Origin: Lachnospiraceae bacterium
Lineage (GTDB): Bacteria; Bacillota; Clostridia; Lachnospirales; Lachnospiraceae
DNA: 39,802 bases
Direction: 5' to 3'
NCBI GenBank assembly: GCA_017557525.1
Contig: JAFYYN010000083.1
Location: 1-39,802, forward strand
A program made the position numbers and the translations under genes. A model generated the notes under the pieces. The model had not been told where the DNA came from and ran no database searches. It saw only the letters and a list, made by a program, of their open reading frames with translations. Shown here piece after piece: positions 26,676 to 34,265 of this stretch (position 1 is its first letter; the number at the start of each line of letters is the position of its first letter).

Positions 26676-27476
26676 TTAAGATGATATATACAACGGTACT
26701 ATGTTTTTGATCACTTCACCGTTTACTTTCATCTCATTTATTACCGCTTTTACACCAAATACATCTTCAATTGTTTTCTCGTTTACTATTTCCGAGGTTT
26801 TTCCGAAATACGCCTGTTTTCCGCCGAGTATCAATGAACAGTCCGCTTTCTGGAGCGCATGTTTCGGATAATGTGTATTGAAAATACAGCTAATCCCTTT
26901 GTTTTTGAGTGAATCCATGGTATTCAGGACTACCAGCTGATTTCGGAAATCAAGACCCGATTCCGGTTCATCGAGAATAAGCAGTTCCGGGTCTGATACT
27001 AAAGCTTTTGCAATCAGCACCATTTGGAATTCACCACCGCTCAAGGTGTTACAGTCCCTGTTTTTATAAGCTATGATCCCCAGTTCTTCCATGATCTTTT
27101 CTGCTGCTTCGATATCACTTTTCTTTGGCGTACTTAAGAATCCAATCTGGCCTGATCTGCCAAGCAGTACGCTTTCAAACGCGGTAAATGAGGATGTTGC
27201 CATCCGTTGTTGTGGCACATAGCTTACCTTGTTCCAGAATTCCTTTGAGCTTAATGTGTTTGTATCCTTGTCGTCGAAATAACTTTTTCCTGATGTCCAT
27301 TTGCGCATACCCATCAGGCATCGTAAGAACGTGGTTTTTCCGCTTCCGTTAGGTCCGAGAATTGCCATTATGCCTCCGCCTTCAAGGTCTATATTTACAT
27401 CACGGAAGAGATATCTTTTTTCTTCGTCGGTTTTCCCAGGGTATGCAAATGATGCGTTTTCTGTTCGTAATCTCAT
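26676..27476 (-). CDS. FecE-type ABC transporter ATPase
   Basis: 266 residues from ATG 27476; a TTG five codons earlier is possible, and neither has a strong ribosome site. Walker A is LGPNGSGKTTFLRC, Q-loop VSYVPQQ, signature NTLSGGEFQMVLIAKAL (LSGGE), Walker B LLILDEPESGLD, H-loop FNTHYP. This is the ATPase of a cobalamin/iron-chelate type importer; it pairs with the FecCD-like permease immediately upstream. A gap of 165 bases separates it from the NifH-like gene. Confidence 0.92.
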   Translation of the reverse strand: MRLRTENASFAYPGKTDEEKRYLFRDVNIDLEGGGIMAILGPNGSGKTTFLRCLMGMRKWTSGKSYFDDKDTNTLSSKEFWNKVSYVPQQRMATSSFTAFESVLLGRSGQIGFLSTPKKSDIEAAEKIMEELGIIAYKNRDCNTLSGGEFQMVLIAKALVSDPELLILDEPESGLDFRNQLVVLNTMDSLKNKGISCIFNTHYPKHALQKADCSLILGGKQAYFGKTSEIVNEKTIEDVFGVKAVINEMKVNGEVIKNIVPLYISS

Positions 27477-27568
27477 AAATATATTGTCCAAATTTTCTTT
27501 GCAGATTAAAAAATATTAACTCATAAGCAAGCGTGGGGGCGGCAGATTGTTTCGCCACATCAGTTATT

Positions 27569-27594
27569 CAATCAGAGAACCGTCCCTGTGATTG
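27569..27594. repeat. half copy of palindromic repeat forming the end of the permease gene
   Basis: CAATCA and TGATTG flank GAGAACCGTCCC, the core of the GGGACGGTTC family. The permease frame runs into it, so its last seven codons and stop (SITGTVL) come from the repeat. Confidence 0.65.
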
Positions 27595-28567
27595 ATTTTC
27601 TACGATATGTCAAAATGAAGATAAAGAACGGTGCTCCGATTATCGCAGTCAGTATTGAAACCGGTATTTCTGCGGCACTTATCGAACGTGCTACTGTATC
27701 AACTATCACCATAAATGCTGCGCCAATACTTATGGAGGCCGGAATGAGCTTTTTATTGTCCTGACCCCAGATCATCCTGCACATATGAGGTACTATAAGC
27801 CCTACCCAGCCAACCTGTCCGCACATTGAAATTACGGATGAAGTCATGGCTGCAGCACATATAACTACAAGTGTCCTTAGGAGTTTTACATTTGTACCCG
27901 ATGCGATCAGCTCGTCCTCAGAAAGACTTAAGAGGTTCATTCTCCAACGCAATAGAAATATTATTATGATGCTTATGATAATTATGGGGGCACCCATCGC
28001 CAGGTTTTTATAGCCTGCACTGCCCAGACTTCCCATAAGCCAGTAGGTAATGGCCGGGAGCTGTGTTTCTGCATCTGCTACAAATTTCACCAGAGAAACC
28101 AATGCCGAAAACAGTGAACCCACCATTATTCCTGAAATTATAAGGACTGCTGGTCCATGATTTCTGCCTGAGGCTGCAAGTTTTGTAACCAGCACTGCTC
28201 CTGCTCCGAATAAGAACGAAAGCACCTGAACTCCTATCATATCAAAGCCGAGAAGAAGACCCAATGCGGCTCCAAAGCTTGCACCACCTGCCACTCCCAT
28301 TGTATCGGGCGTTGCCAGCGGATTGGAGAAAAAACTCTGGAAGCTGCATCCTGCTACGGCTAACCCGGCACCGCAAAGGAGCCCTAAAAGGATTCGCGGC
28401 AGTCTCACATTTATTATAGTTATCCTGACTGTGCCTTTTATTTCTTCAGAGCCTGTAAGAGCTTTTATTACCTCTCCGGGGCTTATCCCGATCCTGCCGA
28501 TACAGAGGCATACCAGCGCTATTACAATCGGCAGCATTATTAAAATTATTATTGTTGTTTTTTTCAT
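27572..28567 (-). CDS. FecCD-family ABC transporter permease
   Basis: 331 residues from ATG 28567 (AGGA close upstream). About ten membrane spans; family motifs are RITIINVRLPRILLGLLCGA (start of the conserved core), GCSFQSFFSNPLATPDTMGV, GGASFGAALGLLLG and GWVGLIVPHMCRMIWG. FecCD/BtuC-type permeases import iron-siderophores, haem or cobalamin as homodimers. It is the first structural gene after the TM1266-like regulator. The extreme C-terminus is encoded by a dispersed repeat, so the native end has probably been replaced by a few residues. Confidence 0.93.
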   Translation of the reverse strand: MKKTTIIILIMLPIVIALVCLCIGRIGISPGEVIKALTGSEEIKGTVRITIINVRLPRILLGLLCGAGLAVAGCSFQSFFSNPLATPDTMGVAGGASFGAALGLLLGFDMIGVQVLSFLFGAGAVLVTKLAASGRNHGPAVLIISGIMVGSLFSALVSLVKFVADAETQLPAITYWLMGSLGSAGYKNLAMGAPIIIISIIIIFLLRWRMNLLSLSEDELIASGTNVKLLRTLVVICAAAMTSSVISMCGQVGWVGLIVPHMCRMIWGQDNKKLIPASISIGAAFMVIVDTVARSISAAEIPVSILTAIIGAPFFIFILTYRRKSITGTVL

Positions 28568-28642
28568 GCTTCCTATCAACCCTGTCTTATGCTCATCATC
28601 AAAAAATGCAACAAGGAAAAAATTATACCGGATTCTAAATAA

Positions 28643-28891
28643 TTACTTTACATTAGAGTAGTTGGTCTTCGCCGAAATACCATGAAGTCTTCCAATTTTT
28701 CCGGTCATGGCATTTATATCATTTTCCGGGGCATCAATTGCTACACAGATAATGTTTACGTTTTTCTCTTTGTACGGTAAACCCATCCTGCCTATTATAC
28801 CTTCACGGTACTGGGTAAGAATTGCGTTTAACGCCTCAACCGAGGCTATGTCTTCCACTATTATAGATACTACTGCTACTCGTTTTTCCAT
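28643..28891 (-). CDS. TM1266-family iron-only hydrogenase system putative regulator
   Basis: 82 residues: RVAVVSIIVEDIASVEALNA, then LTQYREGIIGRMGLPYKEKN, ending MTGKIGRLHGISAKTNYS. This is the small ACT/NikR-C-like family named after Thermotoga TM1266, which accompanies the hydE/hydG/hydF maturation genes in many anaerobes; no ligand or target is established. AAGGATCAGAGAAAA precedes the start. Here it is followed not by hydE/hydG but by the transporter and nitrogenase-like genes, with hydF at the far end. Confidence 0.88.
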   Translation of the reverse strand: MEKRVAVVSIIVEDIASVEALNAILTQYREGIIGRMGLPYKEKNVNIICVAIDAPENDINAMTGKIGRLHGISAKTNYSNVK

Positions 28892-29082
28892 TTTTCTCTG
28901 ATCCTTCGCTATATTTATTATTTCAATTTCCTGTCACCAATTAAAAATGTTCTCGCTGTGACAATAATGTGCGTAATAACAATATTATACTTTATATTTT
29001 ACTTTTATATTTTCTTTTATATTATATTCCCACTTTTAACACAGATAATACAACTTAATGCTTATTCTATAATCTGCAAAAT

Positions 29083-29113
29083 AAAAAACCGTACCTTAAA
29101 AAGATACGGCTTT
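29083..29113 (-). terminator. intrinsic terminator of a short leader-like transcript
   Basis: Minus strand CCGTATCTT, loop TTT, AAGGTACGG form a 9-bp stem with one mismatch, followed by TTTTTT. It lies between the promoter at 29257-29285 and the TM1266-type gene at 28891. Confidence 0.8.
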
Positions 29114-29183
29114 CAACATAATCATCATTGTTATAATTATTTTGTAAAGTTTGGAAGCGTTTATCAACTGTTAAGGAAATATC

Positions 29184-29213
29184 CTACACATTTGGGTTTT
29201 CTTCCCTTGCCAT
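29184..29213 (-). CDS. possible 9-residue leader peptide
   Basis: ATG with GAGGTG seven bases upstream opens a frame MAREENPNV then TAG. It sits about 40 bases downstream of a near-consensus promoter and 70 bases before a terminator. After the TAG the same frame stays open for another 40 codons, so a decayed small gene is also possible. No homologue is recognised. Confidence 0.3.
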   Translation of the reverse strand: MAREENPNV

Positions 29214-29256
29214 ATCTTTCACCTCAAAACTTGTTTTCGGTGTCAGGTTTTAAGCA

Positions 29257-29285
29257 ATTATATTATGCTAATCCACTTTTGTCAA
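29257..29285 (-). promoter_or_regulatory. consensus sigma-A promoter, leader of the 28891-19990 region
   Basis: Minus strand TTGACA (29280-29285), exactly 17 bases, TATAAT (29257-29262): a perfect match to consensus. It points toward the TM1266/nitrogenase-like operon and away from hicAB, whose stop is 50 bases upstream. Confidence 0.8.
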
Positions 29286-29335
29286 GCAGATTTTGCTATG
29301 TTATCCAACTATGATTTTATGTCGAAATTACGCGA

Positions 29336-29680
29336 TCATGCCATATTCAGAACCAGTTTTTCAACAGCTTCCTCTATAACACTGTTAAGACTTTTCTGAT
29401 GAGTAATTGCGTAAATGGCAGCCTTACGATGTGTCTCCGGGTTTTTAAATCTGACATTCAAGCTCCCCTTATATGCTGTTTCAGGGACAGTACCTTCTTC
29501 TTTACAAAGAGCCAGATAATCATCTACCGCCCCATGGAAATCAGAGACAAGTTCTTTTGCATTAGTGCCCTCATATGAAATGAGAGAGCGTATTCCTTGT
29601 ACTTTACCAAAAAACAACCCATCATTTTCTGAAAACTCGACACTGCCAACATAACCTTTGTATTCCATGATGTTATTCAT
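29336..29680 (-). CDS. hicB: HicB-family antitoxin
   Basis: 114 residues. The N-terminal partial RNase-H-like HicB fold (MEYKGYVGSVEFSENDGLFF, GKVQGIRSLISYEGTNAKEL) is followed by a C-terminal ribbon-helix-helix type segment (SLNVRFKNPETHRKAAIYAI). HicB neutralises HicA and represses the operon. Its ATG overlaps the hicA stop (ATGA), and GGAGGGTCTGAT lies within hicA, so they are coupled. The order toxin-antitoxin is normal for this family. Confidence 0.9.
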   Translation of the reverse strand: MNNIMEYKGYVGSVEFSENDGLFFGKVQGIRSLISYEGTNAKELVSDFHGAVDDYLALCKEEGTVPETAYKGSLNVRFKNPETHRKAAIYAITHQKSLNSVIEEAVEKLVLNMA

Positions 29681-29934
29681 ATCAGACCCTCCTGTTCTAG
29701 CATCTCAATTAGCTGGTCTATTTGATAATCACGTAATTCTTTTCTGGGATGAGGCTTATGGAGAGTTATTTTCGCACTGTAAGCATCACTTGTGAACATA
29801 ACGCGTGAACCACTGGTTTTTCCTTTATTGCTTCTACGAAACGTAAGATACCCAAGCAAAGTTTCCGCTTCATCAAATGTGAAATCCTTAGGATTGGATT
29901 TGAGTTTGGAGATCAATTTCTCTTTTTGACTCAT
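29677..29934 (-). CDS. hicA: HicA-family mRNA interferase toxin
   Basis: 85 residues: KEKLISKLKSNPKDFTFDEA, GSRVMFTSDAYSAKITLHKP then HPRKELRDYQIDQLIEMLEQ. HicA is a small dsRBD-fold ribonuclease; the catalytic His is probably in ITLHKPHP. AAGGAGGTAAATA gives a strong start. It belongs to the longer HicA subgroup in which the usual GSHH box is replaced (GSRVMF), so activity is likely but not certain. Confidence 0.88.
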   Translation of the reverse strand: MSQKEKLISKLKSNPKDFTFDEAETLLGYLTFRRSNKGKTSGSRVMFTSDAYSAKITLHKPHPRKELRDYQIDQLIEMLEQEGLI

Positions 29935-29951
29935 TATTTACCTCCTTATTC

Positions 29952-29997
29952 ATCATAACACAAAAATGAGATATTTGCAACTAAAATTAGTTGCAAA
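29952..29997 (-). promoter_or_regulatory. hicAB promoter with overlapping palindromic operator
   Basis: Minus strand: TTGCAA (29975-29980), 17 bases, TATGAT (29952-29957). A perfect inverted repeat with 11-base arms TTTGCAACTAA/TTAGTTGCAAA and a 2-base centre (29974-29997) covers the -35, as expected for HicB autorepression. Confidence 0.7.
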
Positions 29998-30032
29998 CTA
30001 AAAATATGTTCTTATCTTATACATATTATAGC

Positions 30033-30095
30033 AAACATATGTTCCTTTTGTCAAGAACATTTGTTCTTGACATGGGTATTAAACCATGATATCAT
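30033..30095 (+). promoter_or_regulatory. rmuC promoter with LexA-like (SOS) boxes
   Basis: -35 TTGACA (30067-30072), 17 bases, -10 TATCAT (30090-30095). Immediately upstream and touching the -35 is GAAC-ATTT-GTTC (30055-30066) within the palindrome GTCAAGAACA/TGTTCTTGAC (30050-30071). A second site AAAC-ATAT-GTTC lies at 30033-30044. Both fit the Gram-positive LexA pattern GAAC-N4-GTTC, the second with one mismatch. Confidence 0.7.
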
Positions 30096-30152
30096 ATACT
30101 GTGATGAATGGAAGCATCAAACATATTTAAATTTTTAATCCGGAGGATAAGT

Positions 30153-31451
30153 ATGAGCGTTACAGATATTTTAACTATCATTAATCTACTGCTGCTGGTA
30201 GTGGTTTTGATAAAACTGTTTGTTGGGGAAAGTGCTGCAGAAATACAGAAAACCATGGGGGCGGCTCAGTCTGAGCAGTTATCCCAGTTTGAAAATCGCT
30301 TGCATAATTTTGACCTGTCGGTCAATAACACCATGAAAAATATGTCTGACACCATGGCTGCAAATTTCTCGACTATGGGGCAGTCCATCTCTGACAACCA
30401 GATACAGATGGGCAAGAAGGTAAATGATCAGCTGATAACTCTTGAAAACCGCCTAAAGACTCTTGAATCATCCAACAATGAACGTCTTGAGGCTATTAAC
30501 CGTGCTGTCAGCGAGCACCTTGAACATATCTCGGAAACTAACCAGAAAAAACTTGATTCCATACAGTCCATGGTCAGCAGCAAACTTGAGAATAACCTCC
30601 GTGAGTCCTTTAATATTGTAAGCGAAAGGCTTGAGCAGGTATACAAGGGCTTGGGTGAAATGCAGACCGTTGCTTCGAGTGTCGGGGATCTGAAAAAGAT
30701 TTTGTCGAATGTAAAGACACGTGGTATTGTAGGCGAGATCCAATTAGGGATGATCCTGGATGAGATCCTGGCTCCCGAGCAGTACGATCATGAGATCCCG
30801 ACCATACCCGGCAGCGCAAACCATGTTGAATATGCCATAAAACTTCCGGGCTCGGATGGAGACAGTATTGTTTACCTTCCTATAGATTCTAAATTTCCGG
30901 GTGATACCTTTAATGCTCTTCAGGACGCCTATGATACAGGTGACCCGATGCGCATAGCAGAAGCTAAGAAGCTGCTGGAAACCGTTATAAGAAAATGTGC
31001 AAATGATATTAAACAGAAATACGTTGAACCGCCGTACACAACAAATTTCGGCATTATGTTCCTGCCATTCGAGGGCCTATATGCTGAAGTGGTAAACAGC
31101 GGTCTCACAGGTGAACTACAGCAGGAATATAACGTGACCGTAGCGGGTCCTTCGACCATGGCGGCTATGCTCAATTCCCTGCAGATGGGATTTAGGACTC
31201 TTGCTATTCAAAAACGCAGCAATGAGGTTTGGAAGATTTTGAGTGAAACCAAGGGGGAATTTATCAAATTTGAGAAATCTCTTAAGGCTGCTCAGGAAAA
31301 AATAACAAAGGCCGGCGAAGAATTGGATAATCTTGTCGGCCGCAGGACCAGAGCTATTAATCGAAAGCTCCGTAGTGTGGAAATTCTTGAAAGTGATGAG
31401 TTATCAAATTATAATAGTTTACAGGATGAGGATGATGATGAAATCTCGTAA
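30153..31451 (+). CDS. rmuC: DNA recombination protein RmuC
   Basis: 432 residues from ATG 30153 (CGGAGGATAAGT upstream; an earlier ATG at 30108 lacks a ribosome site). One N-terminal membrane helix (ILTIINLLLLVVVLIKLFVG), a long coiled coil (about 30-190) and the RmuC nuclease-like domain from about residue 190: GDLKKILSNVKTRGIVGEIQ, LPIDSKFPGD, MFLPFEGLYAEV and MGFRTLAIQKRS. RmuC limits DNA inversions and affects recombination; a role as a membrane-anchored nuclease is proposed for the family. The upstream LexA-like boxes suggest DNA-damage induction. Confidence 0.95.
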   Translation: MSVTDILTIINLLLLVVVLIKLFVGESAAEIQKTMGAAQSEQLSQFENRLHNFDLSVNNTMKNMSDTMAANFSTMGQSISDNQIQMGKKVNDQLITLENRLKTLESSNNERLEAINRAVSEHLEHISETNQKKLDSIQSMVSSKLENNLRESFNIVSERLEQVYKGLGEMQTVASSVGDLKKILSNVKTRGIVGEIQLGMILDEILAPEQYDHEIPTIPGSANHVEYAIKLPGSDGDSIVYLPIDSKFPGDTFNALQDAYDTGDPMRIAEAKKLLETVIRKCANDIKQKYVEPPYTTNFGIMFLPFEGLYAEVVNSGLTGELQQEYNVTVAGPSTMAAMLNSLQMGFRTLAIQKRSNEVWKILSETKGEFIKFEKSLKAAQEKITKAGEELDNLVGRRTRAINRKLRSVEILESDELSNYNSLQDEDDDEIS

Positions 31452-31484
31452 CAAGAGCTCACATCTTCTCTATCCATCGAAACA

Positions 31485-31526
31485 CCTCATCCGGCTGCTT
31501 CGCAGCCACCTTCCCTTCGCCAGGGG
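31485..31526. repeat. degenerate copy of the CCTCATCCGxxxGCTTCGC gut-Firmicutes repeat
   Basis: CCTCATCCGGCTGCTTCGCA with the perfect hairpin GGCTGC-TTC-GCAGCC (31493-31507), then ACCTTCCCTTCGCCAGGGG. This wording matches short repeats seen downstream of genes in many gut Firmicutes. It lies between convergent rmuC and degV and may help termination. Confidence 0.55.
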
Positions 31527-31588
31527 ATATACCTAATGCACAACGCCTATCACTTAACAACAACCACTCAATGCTCGGTACTTGGAAC

Positions 31589-32416
31589 TTAGCACTCGCA
31601 CCCGAGTATTATTCCGCCACGCTCCGCATAATAGCTGCAAAGGCCTCTGGCGGGAACTATCTTTATGTCTGCACAATTAAATATAGAACGGATCTTATCT
31701 GCTACGGCGTTTGCAAATTCAAGGCATTCGACGTGGCAGATCCGTATTTTACCCTTTGTAAAGCCGTTTTCTTTAAGCTGCTCTATGATCTTATCGATCA
31801 TCCTGTTATTTCCACGGCATTTTCCGACCTGCTCAATGGTACCTTCCTTGCTGGCGGTACCAAGTATTTTAATATTCATAAAGCCGATTGCCGATGCGAT
31901 CAATTTGCTTACTCTGCCATTCTGAGCAAGATTATGCAGTGAAGAAAGTGAGAAATAGAGCTTTAATCTTTTCCTGTATTTCTCAATTGCAGCACACACT
32001 TCTTCAAAGCTCTTTCCCTGACTTTTAAGCTCCGCAAGCTTTTCAAGCAGAAGAACCATACCGGGACCCGTTGAAAGTGAATCAACCACATATATCTTAG
32101 TTTCAGGATGCTGCTCAAGATACTGCTCTCTTGCAACATTTGCGCCGGAATATGTGCCGGAAAGGCCACTGGTAATAGTCACGCAGTAAATCTCATCCGC
32201 ACCTTCAAATGCCTTCATCCACGCATCTATGGATGGACATGCAGTATAGGAACGATTGTTGTAGGTTTCGAGGTAGTCCAAAACTTCATGGACATTCAAA
32301 GCTTCATCATCAGTATAATTTCTTTCATCAGTGGAAATTGAAAGCGGAACCGTTTCAAAACAGATACCGGGATATTCCTTAAGATCACAAGCTGAATCAG
32401 CAATAAATTTAACCAT
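31589..32416 (-). CDS. DegV-family fatty-acid-binding protein
   Basis: 275 residues; AGGAGGGCTCAAA precedes the ATG. DegV motifs: MVKFIADSACDLKEYPGICF, the TACPSIDAWMKAFEGAD region, CVTITSGLSGTYSGANVARE, VVDSLSTGPGMVLLLEKLAE and LSSLHNLAQNGRVSKLIASA. The family binds long-chain fatty acids; FakB members present them to the kinase FakA. No fakA is nearby, so the role as a FakB-type phosphodonor carrier is only possible. Length and motifs are normal, with no insert. Confidence 0.93.
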   Translation of the reverse strand: MVKFIADSACDLKEYPGICFETVPLSISTDERNYTDDEALNVHEVLDYLETYNNRSYTACPSIDAWMKAFEGADEIYCVTITSGLSGTYSGANVAREQYLEQHPETKIYVVDSLSTGPGMVLLLEKLAELKSQGKSFEEVCAAIEKYRKRLKLYFSLSSLHNLAQNGRVSKLIASAIGFMNIKILGTASKEGTIEQVGKCRGNNRMIDKIIEQLKENGFTKGKIRICHVECLEFANAVADKIRSIFNCADIKIVPARGLCSYYAERGGIILGCEC

Positions 32417-32613
32417 TTTGAGCCCTCCTTTATCTGATTATGTATTTAAAAACAGCATTTCATAGTTTTCAACTCTTCAGTTTATAAATATTTAATACTT
32501 TATGACGTAGTTTTTATTACTACATACACCATAGCACAAAACCACATAAAAAGCAATACCTAAATCATAAAAAATATATTAATATTTTTAAAACTGTCAA
32601 AAACGATTATTTC

Positions 32614-32642
32614 TTTACTTTTTGAGCACATATAAGTATAAT
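32614..32642 (+). promoter_or_regulatory. predicted promoter for the metallophosphoesterase gene
   Basis: TTTACT (32614-32619), 17 bases, TATAAT (32637-32642). It leaves a leader of about 135 bases. The rest of the 365-base degV to phosphoesterase gap is AT-rich with no other gene seen, except the hairpin at 32725-32756. Confidence 0.5.
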
Positions 32643-32724
32643 GTATGTATTATTGTATTAATCAAAATATGCAATCATGATACATAAAATATATCGTTAC
32701 TGAGTATTTTATTGGTTGCAGCAT

Positions 32725-32756
32725 CGACCCTTCAACCAAGTTGAACTAGTGGGTCG
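32725..32756 (+). promoter_or_regulatory. leader hairpin upstream of the metallophosphoesterase
   Basis: CGACCC/GGGTCG enclose TTCAAC-CAA-GTTGAA, a two-part stem of 12 bp with a 5-base bulge, ending 25 bases before the start codon. No long T run follows, so a regulatory or stabilising leader structure is more likely than a terminator. Confidence 0.5.
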
Positions 32757-32781
32757 TTATTCCAGATAGAATGGGCAGATT

Positions 32782-33414
32782 ATGAGATATTATATAGCTG
32801 ACTTGCATTTCTTCCATGAAAACCTGAACTCCAGGATGGATAAGAGGGGATTCGGCAGTATTGAAGAAATGAATGAATATATGATAAGACAATGGAATTC
32901 CAAGGTCCGGCGAAATGATGATATCGTAGTCCTAGGAGACTTTTCCGTTGGGAAAGGTGAGGAAACCAACGAAGTCCTAAAACGGCTTAACGGTAGAAAA
33001 TTTCTTATAGAGGGTAATCACGATAAATTTTTGAGCGACAGGAAATTTGACACCAAGCTTTTCCATTGGATAAAACCTTATGAGGAATTAAAGGACAATA
33101 AGCGCAAGGTAATACTTTCCCACTACCCTGTTTTCTGTTACAATGGTCAATACAGGCTGGATAAGGATGGGAAGCCCAAAACATATATGCTTTTTGGGCA
33201 TGTACATGAAACCTTTGATGATAAGCTGGTTGGAAAATTCATAGACATTACAAGGAACACGAGCGTTACACTGGCTACGGAGGATAGCGCCAGAGTCATC
33301 CCCTGTCAGATGATAAACTGTTTCTGCATGTTTTCGGATTATGTTCCTCTTACTCTTGATGAGTGGATTGAAGTGGACAGTAAGCGCAGGAAGCATAACA
33401 TTCCATCGTCTTAA
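32782..33414 (+). CDS. calcineurin-like metallophosphoesterase
   Basis: 210 residues. All metal-binding motifs are present in order: IADLHFFHENL (D-x-H), VVLGDFSVGKGE (GD), LIEGNHDKF (GNHD), VILSHYPVFCY (SHYP) and LFGHVHE (GHVH). A soluble binuclear-metal phosphohydrolase of the small YfcE-like class often found as a stand-alone gene; substrate unknown. The C-terminal Cys-containing tail (about 165-210) is not part of the core. Preceded by a weak GGGCAG ribosome site. Confidence 0.9.
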   Translation: MRYYIADLHFFHENLNSRMDKRGFGSIEEMNEYMIRQWNSKVRRNDDIVVLGDFSVGKGEETNEVLKRLNGRKFLIEGNHDKFLSDRKFDTKLFHWIKPYEELKDNKRKVILSHYPVFCYNGQYRLDKDGKPKTYMLFGHVHETFDDKLVGKFIDITRNTSVTLATEDSARVIPCQMINCFCMFSDYVPLTLDEWIEVDSKRRKHNIPSS

Positions 33415-33531
33415 CACTACCGGTCAAGTAAAACGCTTTGGAATAGTTTGGTGTTATTTTCCAAACTTCCGTTGGTGACAGTTATGGGCACGTCACCGAT
33501 GTGTAAGCTTGCCCAAAATATGAGACAAAAC

Positions 33532-34200
33532 ATGGCACAGATATTACTAGTTGAAGATGATAAAGCGATAATAGAGGCCCTGCAGAATTATCTGAAGGGT
33601 GAACATTTTGAGACTCTTACAGCATCCGGGCAGAGCGAAGCCATAGCTGTACTCGATAAATATACTCCGCAGATGCTCCTTGTGGATCTCTCTTTAGCTG
33701 ATGGGGACGGTTTCGGAGTTTGTAATGCTGCAAAACAGCGGAATATCCCCGTTATATTCCTGACCGCTTCGGCTGATGAGATGAGCGTTGTAAAAGGACT
33801 CGATATGGGCGCCGATGATTACATCGCAAAACCATTCAGACCACGTGAGCTCATATCAAGGATCAGGCGAGTTTTACGGCAATACGAAGGTGCTTCAAAG
33901 ATCCTCTCGCTGGGAGACGGCGTACTTGTTGATACCGAAAAAGGTCAGGTCACTAAAAACGGAGACCCCGTAGAATTATCCGCGCTTGAGTACAGGCTCC
34001 TCACGGTTTTCATAAATAATAAGGGTATCCTTTTATCCCGTAACAAGCTTTTGGAAGATATCTGGGATATAGGCGGGGATTTCGTAAATGATAATACGCT
34101 GACGGTTTACATTAAACGTCTCCGCGAAAAGATTGAGACAGATCCACAGAACCCGGTTATCATTAAGACCATGAGGGGCCTCGGGTATCGCATGGACTAA
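33532..34200 (+). CDS. OmpR-family response regulator
   Basis: 222 residues from ATG 33532; an ATG at 33520 (MRQNMAQ) is an alternative, and neither has a clear ribosome site. Receiver domain: acidic pair Asp9/Asp10 (LLVEDDKAI), phosphoacceptor Asp52 (LLVDLSLADG), Thr78 and Lys100 (DYIAKPFRPREL). C-terminal winged helix: LSALEYRLLTVFINNKGILL and NTLTVYIKRLREKIETDPQN, TMRGLGYRMD. Cytoplasmic transcription factor. Its kinase starts 217 bases downstream beyond repeat copy B. Confidence 0.93.
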   Translation: MAQILLVEDDKAIIEALQNYLKGEHFETLTASGQSEAIAVLDKYTPQMLLVDLSLADGDGFGVCNAAKQRNIPVIFLTASADEMSVVKGLDMGADDYIAKPFRPRELISRIRRVLRQYEGASKILSLGDGVLVDTEKGQVTKNGDPVELSALEYRLLTVFINNKGILLSRNKLLEDIWDIGGDFVNDNTLTVYIKRLREKIETDPQNPVIIKTMRGLGYRMD

Positions 34201-34265
34201 GGTAGGTGCTGACACATCATCCGTTCATTCTCTTTCTAAGATTGGTGTTTTACTGCATCTATTTC

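Noticed and set aside
28958-29314. 118-residue plus-strand frame upstream of hicB
   Set aside because: AT-rich composition, no ribosome site, and it runs antisense across the promoter-terminator unit.
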